Assembly (NCBI GenBank): GCA_963844805.1 | Contig: CAWJPU010000002.1 | Location: forward strand, 124,001 to 188,000 | Direction: 5' to 3' | Length of the DNA stretch: 64,000 nt | Origin: JACCZR01 sp963844805 | GTDB taxonomy: Bacteria; Actinomycetota; Thermoleophilia; Solirubrobacterales; Thermoleophilaceae | Shown here: piece by piece, positions 43,470-52,799 of the stretch | How the letters are laid out: each line of letters opens with the position of its first letter | Position numbering within the stretch: the stretch's first letter is position 1 | Notes under the pieces: generated by a model | Seen by the model: the letters and a program-made list of their open reading frames with translations, nothing else | Databases searched by the model: none | What the model was told of the DNA's origin: nothing | Made by a program: the position numbers and the translations under genes

Positions 43470-44926
43470 GCGAACAGCGGGAGCAGGGCGTCGAGCTTGG
43501 CCTCGGTCTCGGCCAGCTCCTCGGTCGGGTCGGAGTCGGCCACGATCCCGTTGCCGGCGTAGAGGTGCGCCACCTGCGCCTCCAGCAGCGCGCAGCGCAG
43601 CCCGACGCAGAACTCCCCGTCCTCGGCCAGGTCGGTCCAGCCCACCGGGCCGGCATACCAGCCGCGGTCCAGCCCTTCGAGCTCGGGGATCAGCGGCTCG
43701 GCCACCTCGCGCGGCTCGCCGCCCACCGCGGGCGTGGGGTGCAGCACGCCCGCGAGCTCGACCACCGAGCGCGGGCGGGCCAGCTGGGCGCGGATCGGCG
43801 TGGCCAGGTGCTGGACGTTCTGGACCTTGACCAGCACCGGGCCGTCGGCGGCGGTGACCCACAGCGAGACGGGCTCCAGCCGGCGCCGGATGCGATCGAC
43901 AACGATCCGGTGCTCCTCGGCGTTCTTGGGGCTGGCGCGCAGCTGCTCGCCGAGGTGGTCGTCCACGGCGGGGTCGGCGCTGCGGCGGGTGGTGCCGGCC
44001 AGCGCCATCGTGCCCAGCCGCGAGCCCTCGCGGCGCACCAGCAGCTCGGGCGAGGCGCCGACGAAGGCGGCGTCGGGGGTGCCGACGCAGAAGCAGAAGC
44101 ACTCGGGGAAGCCGGTCCGCAGGGCGTCGACGATCGGGCCGGCGTCGATGGGCGAGCGCGTGTGCACGCGCACCTCGCGGGCGATCACCACCTTCTCCAG
44201 CTCACCGGCGCGGATGCGCTCCACGGCGCGCGCCACGGCCCCCTCGAAGTGGGCCGGCGGCGCGGCGCCCGCCACCCGCGGCCGGGCCACCGGGTCGGGG
44301 TCGAGCAGCGGCATGCCCGACGGGCGCATCTCCTCCAGGCGCTCCTCGGCCCGCCGGACCACCTCCGCGGGGCGATCGTCGGGCCACACGGCCACGCTCA
44401 CCGTCAGCCGCGCCTCCGCGCCGCGGCGGGCGATGGACACCTCGGGCAGGACCAGCCGCGCGGGCGGGAACGAGGACCACTCGGGCGTCGCCCCTCCCTC
44501 GGGCGCGAAGGCGAAGCCGCCCACCAGCACCGGCCCCGAGCCGGGCGGCGCGGCCGGGTCCTCCGCGGGGTCGCCGTACACGACGCGCCGCCACAAAGAG
44601 CGCGCGTCCTGGGCGGCGGTGGGGAAGCGATCGGGGCCGGCGGCCTCGACGGTGGCGACCGCGCCCAGCCCGGCCAGCGCGCTGTCGTCGCGGCCGGGCT
44701 GCTCGAAGCAGAAGAACAGGTCGTCGGGCCGCCGCGCGCCCAACACCGCGGCGCTCGCGTCCAGGGCCGCCGGCACGGGCAGCGACAGCGACGCGACCGC
44801 CTGCGCGCTCGACCGGCGCGCCAGCGCGAGCGCGCGTTCGACCCTCGCCCCGAGGAGCTCGCGCCCGCGGACGCCGAGCTCCAGCGAGAACGGGCTAGGT
44901 CGTCCCTCGCCCGCGCGAGACGGCAA
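43466..44926 (-). CDS. menF: isochorismate synthase
   Basis: 486 residues from TTG 44924-44926. Converts chorismate to isochorismate, entry to menaquinone. Chorismate-binding domain: ELEKVVIAREVRV (Lys that activates water), CVGTPDAAFVGASPELLVRR, TMALAGTTRRS, LGEQLRASPKNAEEHRIVVD, VQNVQHLATPI, LHPTPAVGGEPREVA and GWYAGPVGWTD. Length and VGG-rather-than-CGTP features fit MenF/EntC over anthranilate synthase. It overlaps the end of ilvN by 32 bases, so it is in the ilvBN operon. Confidence 0.92.
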   Translation of the reverse strand: MPSRAGEGRPSPFSLELGVRGRELLGARVERALALARRSSAQAVASLSLPVPAALDASAAVLGARRPDDLFFCFEQPGRDDSALAGLGAVATVEAAGPDRFPTAAQDARSLWRRVVYGDPAEDPAAPPGSGPVLVGGFAFAPEGGATPEWSSFPPARLVLPEVSIARRGAEARLTVSVAVWPDDRPAEVVRRAEERLEEMRPSGMPLLDPDPVARPRVAGAAPPAHFEGAVARAVERIRAGELEKVVIAREVRVHTRSPIDAGPIVDALRTGFPECFCFCVGTPDAAFVGASPELLVRREGSRLGTMALAGTTRRSADPAVDDHLGEQLRASPKNAEEHRIVVDRIRRRLEPVSLWVTAADGPVLVKVQNVQHLATPIRAQLARPRSVVELAGVLHPTPAVGGEPREVAEPLIPELEGLDRGWYAGPVGWTDLAEDGEFCVGLRCALLEAQVAHLYAGNGIVADSDPTEELAETEAKLDALLPLFA

Positions 44927-45491
44927 TCTCGCCCGTGCGGACCATCTCGATCAAGCCGAAGGGCCGCACCATCTGCTCGAATGCCTCGATCTTGTCGTCC
45001 GTGCCGGTGACCTCGATCGTGACCGAGCGCTTCGAGACGTCCACCACGTTGCCGCGGAAGATCTCCGTGAACTGCATGATCTGGGCGCGCGCGTTGTCGT
45101 CGGCCGAGATCTTGAACAGCGCCAGCTCGCGCGCCACCGTGCCGCCGGGCTCGAGGTCGCGGATCTTGATGACGTTGACCAGCTTGTGGAGCTGCTTGGT
45201 CACCTGGTCGATCGGGTGGGCCGCGCCGTCGACGGTGAGCGTGAAGCGTGCGATCGACGGGTCGTCCGTCGGGCCGACGGCCAGGGACTCGATATTGAAC
45301 CCGCGGCGGGCGAACAGGCCGGCGATCCGGGCCAGCACGCCGGGCTTGTTCTCGCTCAGGATCGACAGGACGTGCTTGCGCCCGGTGTTGACCCCGCCGG
45401 AGACCTGGAGGTCGTCGAGGTTCAGGACCTCCTTGGTGGCCGGCTCACCCATCGGCGCTGCAAACCGTCGCATTCCGGCGCCTCGGGTCAT
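44895..45491 (-). CDS. ilvN: acetolactate synthase small (regulatory) subunit
   Basis: 198 residues from ATG 45489-45491, or 185 from ATG 45450-45452. An N-terminal ACT domain (HVLSILSENKPGVLARIAG, FARRGFNIESLAVG) binds valine; the C-terminal half (FKISADDNARAQIMQFTEIF, VTIEVTGTDDKIEAFEQ) is the second ACT-like domain. Confers feedback regulation on IlvB. Lies 64 bases after ilvB and overlaps menF. Confidence 0.95.
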   Translation of the reverse strand: MTRGAGMRRFAAPMGEPATKEVLNLDDLQVSGGVNTGRKHVLSILSENKPGVLARIAGLFARRGFNIESLAVGPTDDPSIARFTLTVDGAAHPIDQVTKQLHKLVNVIKIRDLEPGGTVARELALFKISADDNARAQIMQFTEIFRGNVVDVSKRSVTIEVTGTDDKIEAFEQMVRPFGLIEMVRTGEIAVSRGRGTT

Positions 45492-45555
45492 CAGCCTTGC
45501 CCCCGCAAGGCTTCGCCCCTGCGACCTTGGACTGCTCGGTTTTCGCGGCCGAGCA

Positions 45556-47232
45556 TCAGCCGACCATGTCCCGGGCGGCCTGACCGGCGGGGATCATCGG
45601 GTAGCAGTTCTCTTCCTTGGTCACGCGCACGTCCACGAGCACCGGCCCGTCCTCCTCGAGGGCGGACTTCATGTCGTCGACCAGCGTCTCCTTCTTCTCC
45701 AGCTTCACGCCCTTGGCGCCGAAGGCCTCGGCCAGCTTGACCCAGTCGGGGCTCGAGCCCATGTCCACGGCCGAGTAGCGCCGGTCCCAGAACAGCTCCT
45801 GCCACTGGCGGACCATGCCGAGGTAGCCGTTGTTCATGATGAACACCTTCACCGGGATGTCCTCGGTGACGCAGGTGGCGAGCTCCTGGATGTTCATGAT
45901 CAGCGAGCCGTCGCCGGCGAGGCAGACCACCTGGTCGTCGGGCATGCCGACCTTCGCGCCCATGGCGCTGGGCAGGCCGAAGCCCATCGTCCCGAGCCCG
46001 CCGGAGTTGATCCAGCGCCGGGGCTTGGGGAAGTCGTAGTACTGCGCGCACCACATCTGGTGCTGGCCCACATCGGAGGTGACGATCGCGTCGCCGCCGG
46101 TGGCCTGCCACAGCGCCTGCACCATCCACTGCGGCTTGATCTCCGAGTCCTCGGAGTCCTCGTAGCGCAGCGGGTGCTTCTCCTGCCAGTTGTGGATCCG
46201 CTCCCACCAGCCGTCCAGCCGCGAGGAGTCGGTCTCCAGCGCGCGGTACTCGCGCGTGAGCTTGGGGAGGATCTTCTTCGCGTCGCCGACGATCGGGATG
46301 TGGGCGGGGACGTTCTTGGAGATCTCCGCCGGGTCGACGTCGATGTGGATGAACTTCGCTCGCGGGGCGAACTCCGACAGCTTGCCGGTGATCCGGTCGT
46401 CGAAGCGGGCGCCCACGCAGCAGATCAGGTCGGCCTCGTCCATCGCGTAGTTCGCGGCGCGCGTGCCGTGCATGCCGAGCATGCCCAGCCACTGGTCGTG
46501 CGGCGCGGGGAAGCCGCCCAGGCCCATGACCGTGCAGGTCACCGGGAAGCGGTCGGACTCGCCCAGCTCGGCGAGCTCCTTGGCCGCCTCGGCCGCGATC
46601 ACGCCACCGCCGGCGTAGATCACCGGCCGACGGGCGTTGGCCAGCGCCTTGGCCGCCAGGCGGATCTGCTTGGCGTTGCCCTCGGTGGTGGGCTGGTAGC
46701 CCGGCAGGTTGACCCGGTCGACGGGCTCGTAGTCGATCTCCGCGCGCGAGAGGTCCTGCGGGATGTCCACCAGCACGGGGCCGGGGCGGCCGGTGCTGGC
46801 GATGTGGAAGGCGGTGTGCATCGCCTCGGGGATCTCCCGCGGGTCCTGGATCATCATCGAGTGCTTGACGATCGGCAGGGTGATGCCGCTGACGTCGGCC
46901 TCCTGGAAGCCGTCGGTGCCGATCAGGTCGGTGCGGACCTGCCCGGTGATGAAGACGGTCGGGACCGAGTCCATCATCGCGTCGGCGATCGGGGTGACGA
47001 GGTTGGTGGCGCCCGGGCCGCTGGTGGCCAGCGCGACGCCCACGCGTCCGCTCGCCTTGGCGTAGCCCTCGGCGGCGTGCCCGGCGCCCTGCTCGTGGCG
47101 GCACTGGATGTGGCGCACGCCGCCGTCGTACAGGGCGTCGTAGGTGGGCAGGTTGGCCCCGCCCGGGATCCCGAAGACGTGCTCGACGCCCTCGGCCTTC
47201 AGGCATTCGATGATGGCGTCGACGGCGCGCAT
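45556..47232 (-). CDS. ilvB: acetolactate synthase large (catalytic) subunit
   Basis: 558 residues, intact. Thiamin-diphosphate and FAD enzyme making acetolactate or acetohydroxybutyrate. CRHEQGAGHAAEGYAKASG contains the TPP-activating Glu; SGPGATNLVTPIADAMMDS, FQEADVSGITLPIVKHS, and the TPP/Mg motif CLAGDGSLIMNIQEL...IMNNGYLGMVRQWQE are all present. Starts MRAVDAIIECLKAEGVEHVF at ATG 47230-47232. Heads the ilvB-ilvN-menF unit; a copy of the 56-bp repeat lies in its upstream region. Confidence 0.97.
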   Translation of the reverse strand: MRAVDAIIECLKAEGVEHVFGIPGGANLPTYDALYDGGVRHIQCRHEQGAGHAAEGYAKASGRVGVALATSGPGATNLVTPIADAMMDSVPTVFITGQVRTDLIGTDGFQEADVSGITLPIVKHSMMIQDPREIPEAMHTAFHIASTGRPGPVLVDIPQDLSRAEIDYEPVDRVNLPGYQPTTEGNAKQIRLAAKALANARRPVIYAGGGVIAAEAAKELAELGESDRFPVTCTVMGLGGFPAPHDQWLGMLGMHGTRAANYAMDEADLICCVGARFDDRITGKLSEFAPRAKFIHIDVDPAEISKNVPAHIPIVGDAKKILPKLTREYRALETDSSRLDGWWERIHNWQEKHPLRYEDSEDSEIKPQWMVQALWQATGGDAIVTSDVGQHQMWCAQYYDFPKPRRWINSGGLGTMGFGLPSAMGAKVGMPDDQVVCLAGDGSLIMNIQELATCVTEDIPVKVFIMNNGYLGMVRQWQELFWDRRYSAVDMGSSPDWVKLAEAFGAKGVKLEKKETLVDDMKSALEEDGPVLVDVRVTKEENCYPMIPAGQAARDMVG

Positions 47233-47262
47233 GAGCAGCGGATTCTAGACGGGCCAGAGCGT

Positions 47263-47318
47263 GCGGTGCTCCTACCTCCGGTAGGACAGGCGGCCGGCCG
47301 GCGCCCGGCCTGCGCTCC
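47263..47318 (-). repeat. 56-bp intergenic repeat, copy B
   Basis: Reverse-complement partner of 14115-14170. Contains cctacctccggtagg and the GGCCGG-rich inverted repeat, 31 bases upstream of the ilvB start codon. Confidence 0.75.
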
Positions 47319-47321
47319 TCG

Positions 47322-47579
47322 CTACGCGGCCAGTTGAGGCCACTCCAGGTCTCTGCCACAGCGCGTGCAGACCTGGACGTACATCGGCTGGGCCTTGCCG
47401 CACTCGGGGCAGGCGCGGCGTGGCTCGTTCTGCTCGAAGCGGTACAGGACGGCCGCCAGCAGGCCGCCGAAGGGGATGCAGAACCCGATCAGGAACCAGA
47501 GGAAGAACGAGCTGCCCTTGATCTTCCCGACGATCGCCGTGGCCAGCCCGAAGAAGAACAGGATGACTACGAGGCTCAC
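47322..47579 (-). CDS. small membrane protein with C-terminal zinc ribbon
   Basis: 85 residues from GTG 47577-47579. Two hydrophobic helices (LVVILFFFGLATAIVG and FFLWFLIGFCIPFGGLLAAVLY) followed by a cytoplasmic zinc-ribbon: ACPECGKAQPMYVQVCTRCG, two CxxC pairs. Function unknown; short membrane-plus-ribbon proteins of this design are common in actinobacteria. Upstream of the ilvB unit on the same strand, and downstream of the acetyltransferase gene. Confidence 0.7.
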   Translation of the reverse strand: MSLVVILFFFGLATAIVGKIKGSSFFLWFLIGFCIPFGGLLAAVLYRFEQNEPRRACPECGKAQPMYVQVCTRCGRDLEWPQLAA

Positions 47580-47596
47580 GCCTTCGAGGTTAGGGG

Positions 47597-48559
47597 CTAG
47601 AGGACCTGGGCGGGCCGGGTCGGCATGAACCGGTCCAGGCCCGGGAGGGGCACCGACGACATCACCCAGCTGGGCCAGTAGACCTTGAACCCCAGCCGGC
47701 GCAGGTGGCGCAGCAGCCACCAGGCGTCGGTGGTGCAGTACACGCCCAGCCACTCGGGCTCCTGGACCTTGGCCGAGCGGTCGAGCGCCGCCAGCACCAC
47801 GGGCACCAGGTCCTCCGGCGTGGCGCCGACTGCCGGCCCGACCTCGCCGTTCGGGCTCACCCAGCACAGGCCGACCACCTCCGAGGTGGCCGGGTCGCGG
47901 CGCGCCAGGCACGTGCGCGTGCGACCGAAGAACTCGTGCAGCGCCGGGCGCTCGAAGCCGACCGCCGCGGGCTCCAGCCGCTGCCACTCGGCCACCGCGC
48001 GGTCGGCGTTCAGCAGGTGGATGTCGGGGTGGCCGAGGTCCGCGGTCTCCTGCGAGCGGCGGAACGTGTACTCCTCGACGCTGTGGCGCAGGTGCCAGTG
48101 GCCCGTGACCGGCAGCACGCCGAAGTCGGCGTACAGGCTCAGGTCGGTGGCCGCGCCGGCGGCGACCACGACCCGGGCCCTGGTCCTGGTCGGCGGTCCC
48201 GGCCAGCAGCGCTCCAGCAGCGCGCGGCCGATGCCGCGGCCGTGGTGGCTCGAAGCCACCATCAGCTCGGTGACCTCCTCCATGGCGCCGAAGTCCGCCA
48301 TCCGCGCGAAGCCGACCAGCTCGCCTTCGTCCTCGCACAGCCAGTAGCAGCCCTCCTGGGCGGCGATGAACTCGATCAGCGGGCGGTCGAGCCGCCAGCG
48401 GTCCTCGAAGCCCGCCGGGTCGGGGTCGGCCCCGCCGGGATTGACCCCCTGGCGCCGCGCGGCGTCGGCCATCGCGCGCTCGGCCAGCGCGTAGGTCGCA
48501 GCGAGGTCGGCCGGGCGGCCCTCGCGGAACATCAGCTCGCCCGAGGGGACGGCGGTCAC
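47597..48559 (-). CDS. GNAT-family acetyltransferase
   Basis: 320 residues, longer than a single GNAT domain, suggesting a tandem arrangement. The N-terminal domain has FREGRPADLAATYALAERAM, LVGFARMADFGAMEEVTELMV and SSHHGRGIGRALLERCWPG (acetyl-CoA loop). The C-terminal half (EVVGLCWVSPNGEVGPAVGA, WLLRHLRRLGFKVYW) is a second, degenerate GNAT-like unit. GTG 48557-48559 overlaps the NADH dehydrogenase stop (GTGA). Substrate unknown. Confidence 0.85.
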   Translation of the reverse strand: MTAVPSGELMFREGRPADLAATYALAERAMADAARRQGVNPGGADPDPAGFEDRWRLDRPLIEFIAAQEGCYWLCEDEGELVGFARMADFGAMEEVTELMVASSHHGRGIGRALLERCWPGPPTRTRARVVVAAGAATDLSLYADFGVLPVTGHWHLRHSVEEYTFRRSQETADLGHPDIHLLNADRAVAEWQRLEPAAVGFERPALHEFFGRTRTCLARRDPATSEVVGLCWVSPNGEVGPAVGATPEDLVPVVLAALDRSAKVQEPEWLGVYCTTDAWWLLRHLRRLGFKVYWPSWVMSSVPLPGLDRFMPTRPAQVL

Positions 48560-49862
48560 GGCTTCGGCTCCCCCTCCTCGTCACCGAGGCGCGCGGGATG
48601 CCCGAGCTGCCCGAGCTCTGCGGACGCGCGGCCGAAGAACAGGCCCACGAACCAGTCGGCCCCCAAGCGGGCGCGCCGGCCCAGGCCCGGCATCAGCATG
48701 AGGTGGTAGGTGCGGGCGGCGAACCAGGCCGGCAGCCCGCGCAGGCGGATCCCCGAGCATGGTCGCCACCGCCAGGTGCTGGCCCATGTCGACGAACACG
48801 CCCAGGGTGCGGTAGCGGAAGGGCTTGAGCTTGCGTCCCTTGATCGTCGCGGCCACGTTCTCGGCCGCGCGGCGGCCCTGGCGCAGAGCGTGCTGAGCGG
48901 TCGGCGGGCACGGGCGCTTGCGCCGCTGCGCCGGGTCGGGCACCGCGGCGGAATCGCCTATGGCCCAGACGCCGGGGAAGCCCTCCACGCGGAGATAGCG
49001 GTCGGTCACGATCCGCCCGGCCTCGTTGAGCGGCAGGCCCAGCTGGGCCACGACGGGTGGCGGCTTGACCCCCGCCGTCCAGCACAGGCAGCGGGTGGGC
49101 ACGATCTCCCCGGAGGACAGGGTCGCCGCGTCGGCGGTCAGCGAGTCCAGGCGCGTGTCGGTGTGGACCTCGAGGCCGCGCCCGCGCAGCTCGCGGGTGG
49201 CGAACTCCGCCAGGCTCTCGGGGATCTCCTGCATGATCCGGTCCTCGGCCTCCACCAGGACCCAGCGGGTCCCGTCGATGCGGCAGTGGGGGTAGCGGTG
49301 GATCACCGAGTTGACGAAGTCCTGCAGCTCGGCGATCCCCTCCACGCCCGCGTAGCCGGCGCCCACGAACACGAAGGTCAGGTATGCGCGCCGCTGCTCG
49401 GAGTCGGGCAGGGACTCGGCCACCTCGAGGTTCCACAGCGCGCGGTTGCGCAGCTCGACGGCATCGGGCAGGTCGTTGAAGCCGAGGCCGTGCTCGGCCA
49501 GGCCCGGGACGGGGAGCGTGCGCGAGACCGATCCCAGGGCCAGGATCAGGTGGTCGTAGGCCAGTGTCTCGTCGCGGCCGTCGACCGTCCGGACCTGGAG
49601 CCTGCGCTCCGCCGGCTCGGCCCCGGTCACCGAGCCCGATCTTGACCTCGCTCCAGCCCAGCTCCTCGCGCACCGGGACCACGACGTGCCGCGGCTCGAG
49701 CGAGCCCGCCGCAGCTCCGGGCAACAGCGGCGTGTAGAGCAGGTAGTTGTGGTTGGTGACCAGCGTGATGCGCGCGCTGTGGCGTGCGAGGGCCGACTCG
49801 AGGCGGCGGGCGGCGTACAGGCCGCCGAAGCCGCCGCCGGCGATGACGACGTCGAAGGCCAC
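48556..49862 (-). CDS. ndh: type II NADH:quinone oxidoreductase (two frameshifts)
   Basis: About 435 residues from GTG 49860-49862. Transfers electrons from NADH to menaquinone without proton pumping. FDVVIAGGGFGGLYAARRLE is the FAD site; a break near 49640 follows; then LILALGSVSRTLPVPGLAEH, FVFVGAGYAGVEGIAEL (NADH site), LCWTAGVKPPPVVAQLGLP and GVWAIGDSAAVPDP. A second break near 48760 precedes the C-terminal membrane-binding part, whose repaired frame reads LMLMPGLGRRARLGADWFVG. Probably co-operates with the menaquinone genes at 35-45 kb. Confidence 0.88.
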
Positions 49863-49875
49863 GGGCGCGGCGAGG

Positions 49876-50526
49876 CTAGCGAGCCTCGGCGCGGGCCCGG
49901 TCTCGGGCCACGTCGAGCGCCGGGCGCATCGCCTTCGGCAGCCGCCTGCGCACCCGCCACGGCGCCCCGCAGAAAGCGTGGTTGGCCACCGTGGCGAAGC
50001 CCTCCTCGTCGGTACGCAAGGCCAGCAGCAGGTGGGCGATGCGGTCCGAGGGCGGCAGCTCGGGCTCGGGCACGCGCACGCAGAAGCAGTGCACACGCTT
50101 GCCGCCGGGGCTGACCAGCAGGGCACCGGCCTCCCCCACCAGCCACGTGCCCAGGCCGCCCGGCTCGAGCGCCAGGCCGGTGTCGCGCTGCAGCTCGCGC
50201 ACCTCGTGGTCGAGCAGGTCGCCCAGCAGGCCCTGCGCCACCGGCTCGGCGCGATCGTTGCGCGGGCCCTTGGGCCGCACCACGCTCGCCCCGCGGAAGG
50301 CGTACAGCTCGGGGATCATCCAGGCGTGCGCGGCCGTGGCCAGCGCCACCGGGAGCGTGATCGGCTCCAAGGCCACCATCGCCACGCTGCCCGTCGCCAG
50401 CGGCGCGGTGTAGAGCGCGGTCGACACCCGCCACCAGCGCCCGTGGCGCGCGAGGAAGCGCGCGTCGGTGCGCTCGCGCCAGGGGACCTGGCCGAGCTCG
50501 GGAAGAGCTGGGGCCGGAGCGCTCAA
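49876..50526 (-). CDS. conserved-looking protein of unknown function
   Basis: 216 residues from TTG 50524-50526, overlapping the upstream stop as TTGA. The N-terminal half has a hydrophobic stretch ALYTAPLATGSVAMVALEPI and LPVALATAAHAWMIPELYAF, the C-terminal half is soluble: GDLLDHEVRELQRDTGL, GTWLVGEAGALLVSPGGKRV and GFATVANHAFCGAPWRVRR. I do not recognise the family. It lies directly upstream of the NADH dehydrogenase gene (13-base gap), so the two are probably co-transcribed. Confidence 0.6.
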   Translation of the reverse strand: MSAPAPALPELGQVPWRERTDARFLARHGRWWRVSTALYTAPLATGSVAMVALEPITLPVALATAAHAWMIPELYAFRGASVVRPKGPRNDRAEPVAQGLLGDLLDHEVRELQRDTGLALEPGGLGTWLVGEAGALLVSPGGKRVHCFCVRVPEPELPPSDRIAHLLLALRTDEEGFATVANHAFCGAPWRVRRRLPKAMRPALDVARDRARAEAR

Positions 50527-50747
50527 CCGCCGGCGATCGGGCGGCGCAGGATGACCAGGTCGGCCCCCCGCGGCAGATCGCGCACCTGCGCCGCGCTGCC
50601 CGGGCCATCCGGGACCGTCCCGATGTAGCCGAGGTCGAGCTGGCCGCGGAACTCCTGGACGGCGGCCTCGAAGGCGGCGTCGTCCTGGGTGGTCCACTCA
50701 GCGAGCGTCGAGTGGCCCGTGCCGTCCATGCGGATGAGTCGCGCCAT
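50523..50747 (-). CDS. small protein of unknown function
   Basis: 74 residues from ATG 50745-50747 with a strong TAGGAGGA ribosome-binding site. Sequence MARLIRMDGTGHSTLAEW, AAFEAAVQEFRGQLDLGYIG and ADLVILRRPIAGG; it resembles small actinobacterial proteins but I cannot name a family. It heads the unit with the 216-residue protein and the NADH dehydrogenase. Divergent from the PRC-barrel gene. Confidence 0.6.
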   Translation of the reverse strand: MARLIRMDGTGHSTLAEWTTQDDAAFEAAVQEFRGQLDLGYIGTVPDGPGSAAQVRDLPRGADLVILRRPIAGG

Positions 50748-50879
50748 GCTTGTCCTCCTATCCGGGTTAGGAGCCGAGGATACGCCTCCGGTCCAGCCCA
50801 CCCGGCTCGTGGCGCGGGAGGCATCGGTTGCCCCTCTCCGGGGTAGTCGTGGTGGGGGAAAGAGGGAGAGGAGGGCCGG

Positions 50880-51302
50880 ATGGCCCGCTCGGAAGCCAAA
50901 AGCGCGGACCTGGCGGAGTGGTCGGGGCGCACGCTCATCGACCGCAACGGCGAGAGGATCGGCGAGGTCGACTTCCTGTACGTCGACAGCGACTCCGACC
51001 GGCCCGAGTGGGCCGGCGTGCTCAACCTGCACCTGCTCGGGATGCGACCGGCGCTCGTGCCGCTGCGCCGCGCCTCGGTCCGCGGGCGGGAGGTCCGGCT
51101 GAGCAACGTCACCAGGGCCCAGGTGCGAAGCGCGCCCTACGTGGAGCCCGCGCAAGGGCTGTCCGAGGAGGACGAGGCTCTGCTCCTCGGGCACTACCGC
51201 CTGCTCCGCGGCGTCACCCGGCGGCCGACGCCTCCGAAGCCTCCCACCGGGCCGCGGCGACGCCCCCGGCCGACCGGCTCGTCCCCTCTCCACCCGGGGT
51301 AG
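50880..51302 (+). CDS. PRC-barrel domain protein
   Basis: 140 residues from ATG 50880, behind GAGGAGGGCCGG. Residues 10-95 form a PRC-barrel: LAEWSGRTLIDRNGERIGEV, DFLYVDSDSDRPEWAGV, MRPALVPLRRASVRGREVR, followed by YVEPAQGLSEEDEALLLGHY, the usual actinobacterial tail of stress-associated PRC-barrel proteins; the last 30 residues are Pro/Arg rich. Such domains occur in photosynthetic reaction centre H subunits and RNA-binding RimM; free-standing ones are of unknown role. First gene of the plus-strand cassette at 50.9-54.4 kb. Confidence 0.85.
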   Translation: MARSEAKSADLAEWSGRTLIDRNGERIGEVDFLYVDSDSDRPEWAGVLNLHLLGMRPALVPLRRASVRGREVRLSNVTRAQVRSAPYVEPAQGLSEEDEALLLGHYRLLRGVTRRPTPPKPPTGPRRRPRPTGSSPLHPG

Positions 51303-51318
51303 CCCGGACAGGGGACCA

Positions 51319-51343
51319 GTTTCGGGATGGGTGAGGGGGGTAG
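51319..51343 (+). promoter_or_regulatory. possible alternative-sigma promoter of the SRPBCC gene
   Basis: GTTT (51319-51322) and GGGTAG (51338-51343) are 15 bases apart, resembling general-stress sigma (SigB-type GTTT / GGGTAT) promoters, 55 bases before the start codon. A comparable GGTTG...GGGTAG pair (about 50826-50846) precedes the PRC-barrel gene. In this GC-rich sequence such matches can occur by chance. Confidence 0.3.
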
Positions 51344-51397
51344 AGTATGGGGTAAATCAGGGTGTGGGCGGGGGACCCACGACGAGGAGGAGGCGGA

Positions 51398-52776
51398 ATG
51401 GCGAGCAAGACGAGCGCTAAGACCGAGAACGCGAAGGAAGTCACCGACCAAGCCGCCGACACGGCGTCCGATGGCGCGCAGGACGCGAAGGACACCGCAG
51501 GCGAGGCGACCGGCCAGTCGAACGGAATCTTCTCTGAGCTCAAGGACACCGCGCGCGACGCCGCGCTGGACGTGCTCAAGCCGATCGTCAAGGAAGCCGC
51601 GCAGTCGGCCGCGGGCTACGCCGCCAAGAAGGGCCCCGAGATGATCAAGGACAAGGTCGGCGACCTGACGGACGGCGGCGGCATCGAGGACCTGCTGCAG
51701 GGCGACGGCCTCAAGGATCTCGCGAACAACGCGCTCAAGGAGGGGGGCCCGCTCGGCAAGGTCGCCGGGAAGCTCGGCGTGGGCGGGAACATCGTCGGAA
51801 ACATGCTGCCCGGCGGCGACGACGACGAGGACGGCGAGGGCGGCGAGACCGACGCCGACGCGACCGGCAGCGGCCGGCGCATGCCCGTCCAGCAGTCGAT
51901 GGACGTCGCGGTGCCCCTGAGCGTGGCCTACAACCAGTGGACCCAGTTCGAGGAGTACCCGAACTTCATGCACCGGGTGAACAGCGCCAGCCAGGACGAA
52001 GAGGGCTACGTCACCTTCACCGAGAAGATGTGGAACTTCACCCGCGACTTCAAGGCGGAGATCGTCGAGCAGCGTCCCGACGAGCGGATCGTCTGGCGCA
52101 GCGTCAACGGCCTCAAGCATGCCGGCGTGGTGACCTTCCACGAGCTGGCACCGCGCTTGACCCATATCGAGCTCACGGTCGACTTCAAGCCCGCGGGCTT
52201 CTTCGAGAAGATCGGGCGCGGAGCCCGCTTCTCGAAGCGCGCGATCAGGGCCGATATGCATCGCTTCAAGGCCTACATCGAGATGAAGGAGGAGGAGGAC
52301 GGCTCCTGGCGCGGCTTCGTCGAGGACGGCGAGTTCACCGGCTGGGAAGAGGAGCAGGCCGAGGACGAGCAGGCCGAGGAGATGGAGGGCGAAGAGGCCC
52401 CCGAGGGAGAGGCCGACGAGGAGGAGCAGCCCGAGGCCGAGGAGGAGCAGCCGAGGCCGAGGAGGAGCCGGCTGAGGACGAGGAGAGCGAAGAGGAGCTC
52501 GAAGACGAGGAGGAGCCGGAGGCCGAGGAGGAGCCCGAAGAGGAGGCCGAGGCCGAGGAGGAGCCTGAGGCCGAGGAGCCGGAGGAGGAGCCCGAGGAGA
52601 AGCCGGCCCCGCGCCGCCGTCGCCGCACCACCAAGTCGGGCGGCAACGGCCGCTCCGCCCAGTCAGGGCAGAAGCGCCGCTCGTCGTCGTCGCAGAAGTC
52701 CAACGGCGGTGGAGGCCGGAAGCGGCCGAGCTCGCCACGCAAGCCGAAGCCCGCGCGCACCGCGGCACGCTCGTAG
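51398..52776 (+). CDS. SRPBCC-domain protein with LEA-like N-terminus and charged C-terminal tails (one frameshift)
   Basis: About 460 residues from ATG 51398 (AGGAGGAGGCGG upstream). Residues 1-45: Ala/Lys/Asp-rich helix repeats (TDQAADTASDGAQDAKDTAG) like LEA proteins. Residues 45-150: amphipathic helices and a Gly-rich stretch. Residues 165-310: SRPBCC/polyketide-cyclase fold (SMDVAVPLSVAYNQWTQFEE, YPNFMHRVNSASQDEEG, ERIVWRSVNGLKHAGVVTFH, FKPAGFFEKIGRGARF). Then an almost pure Glu/Pro/Ala tail and a basic Lys/Arg/Ser tail like histone H1. A missing C in a CCC run near 52450 breaks the frame inside the acidic tail. Role unknown. Confidence 0.8.
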
Positions 52777-52799
52777 CGCGCCCGAGAGGAGCTCGATAG

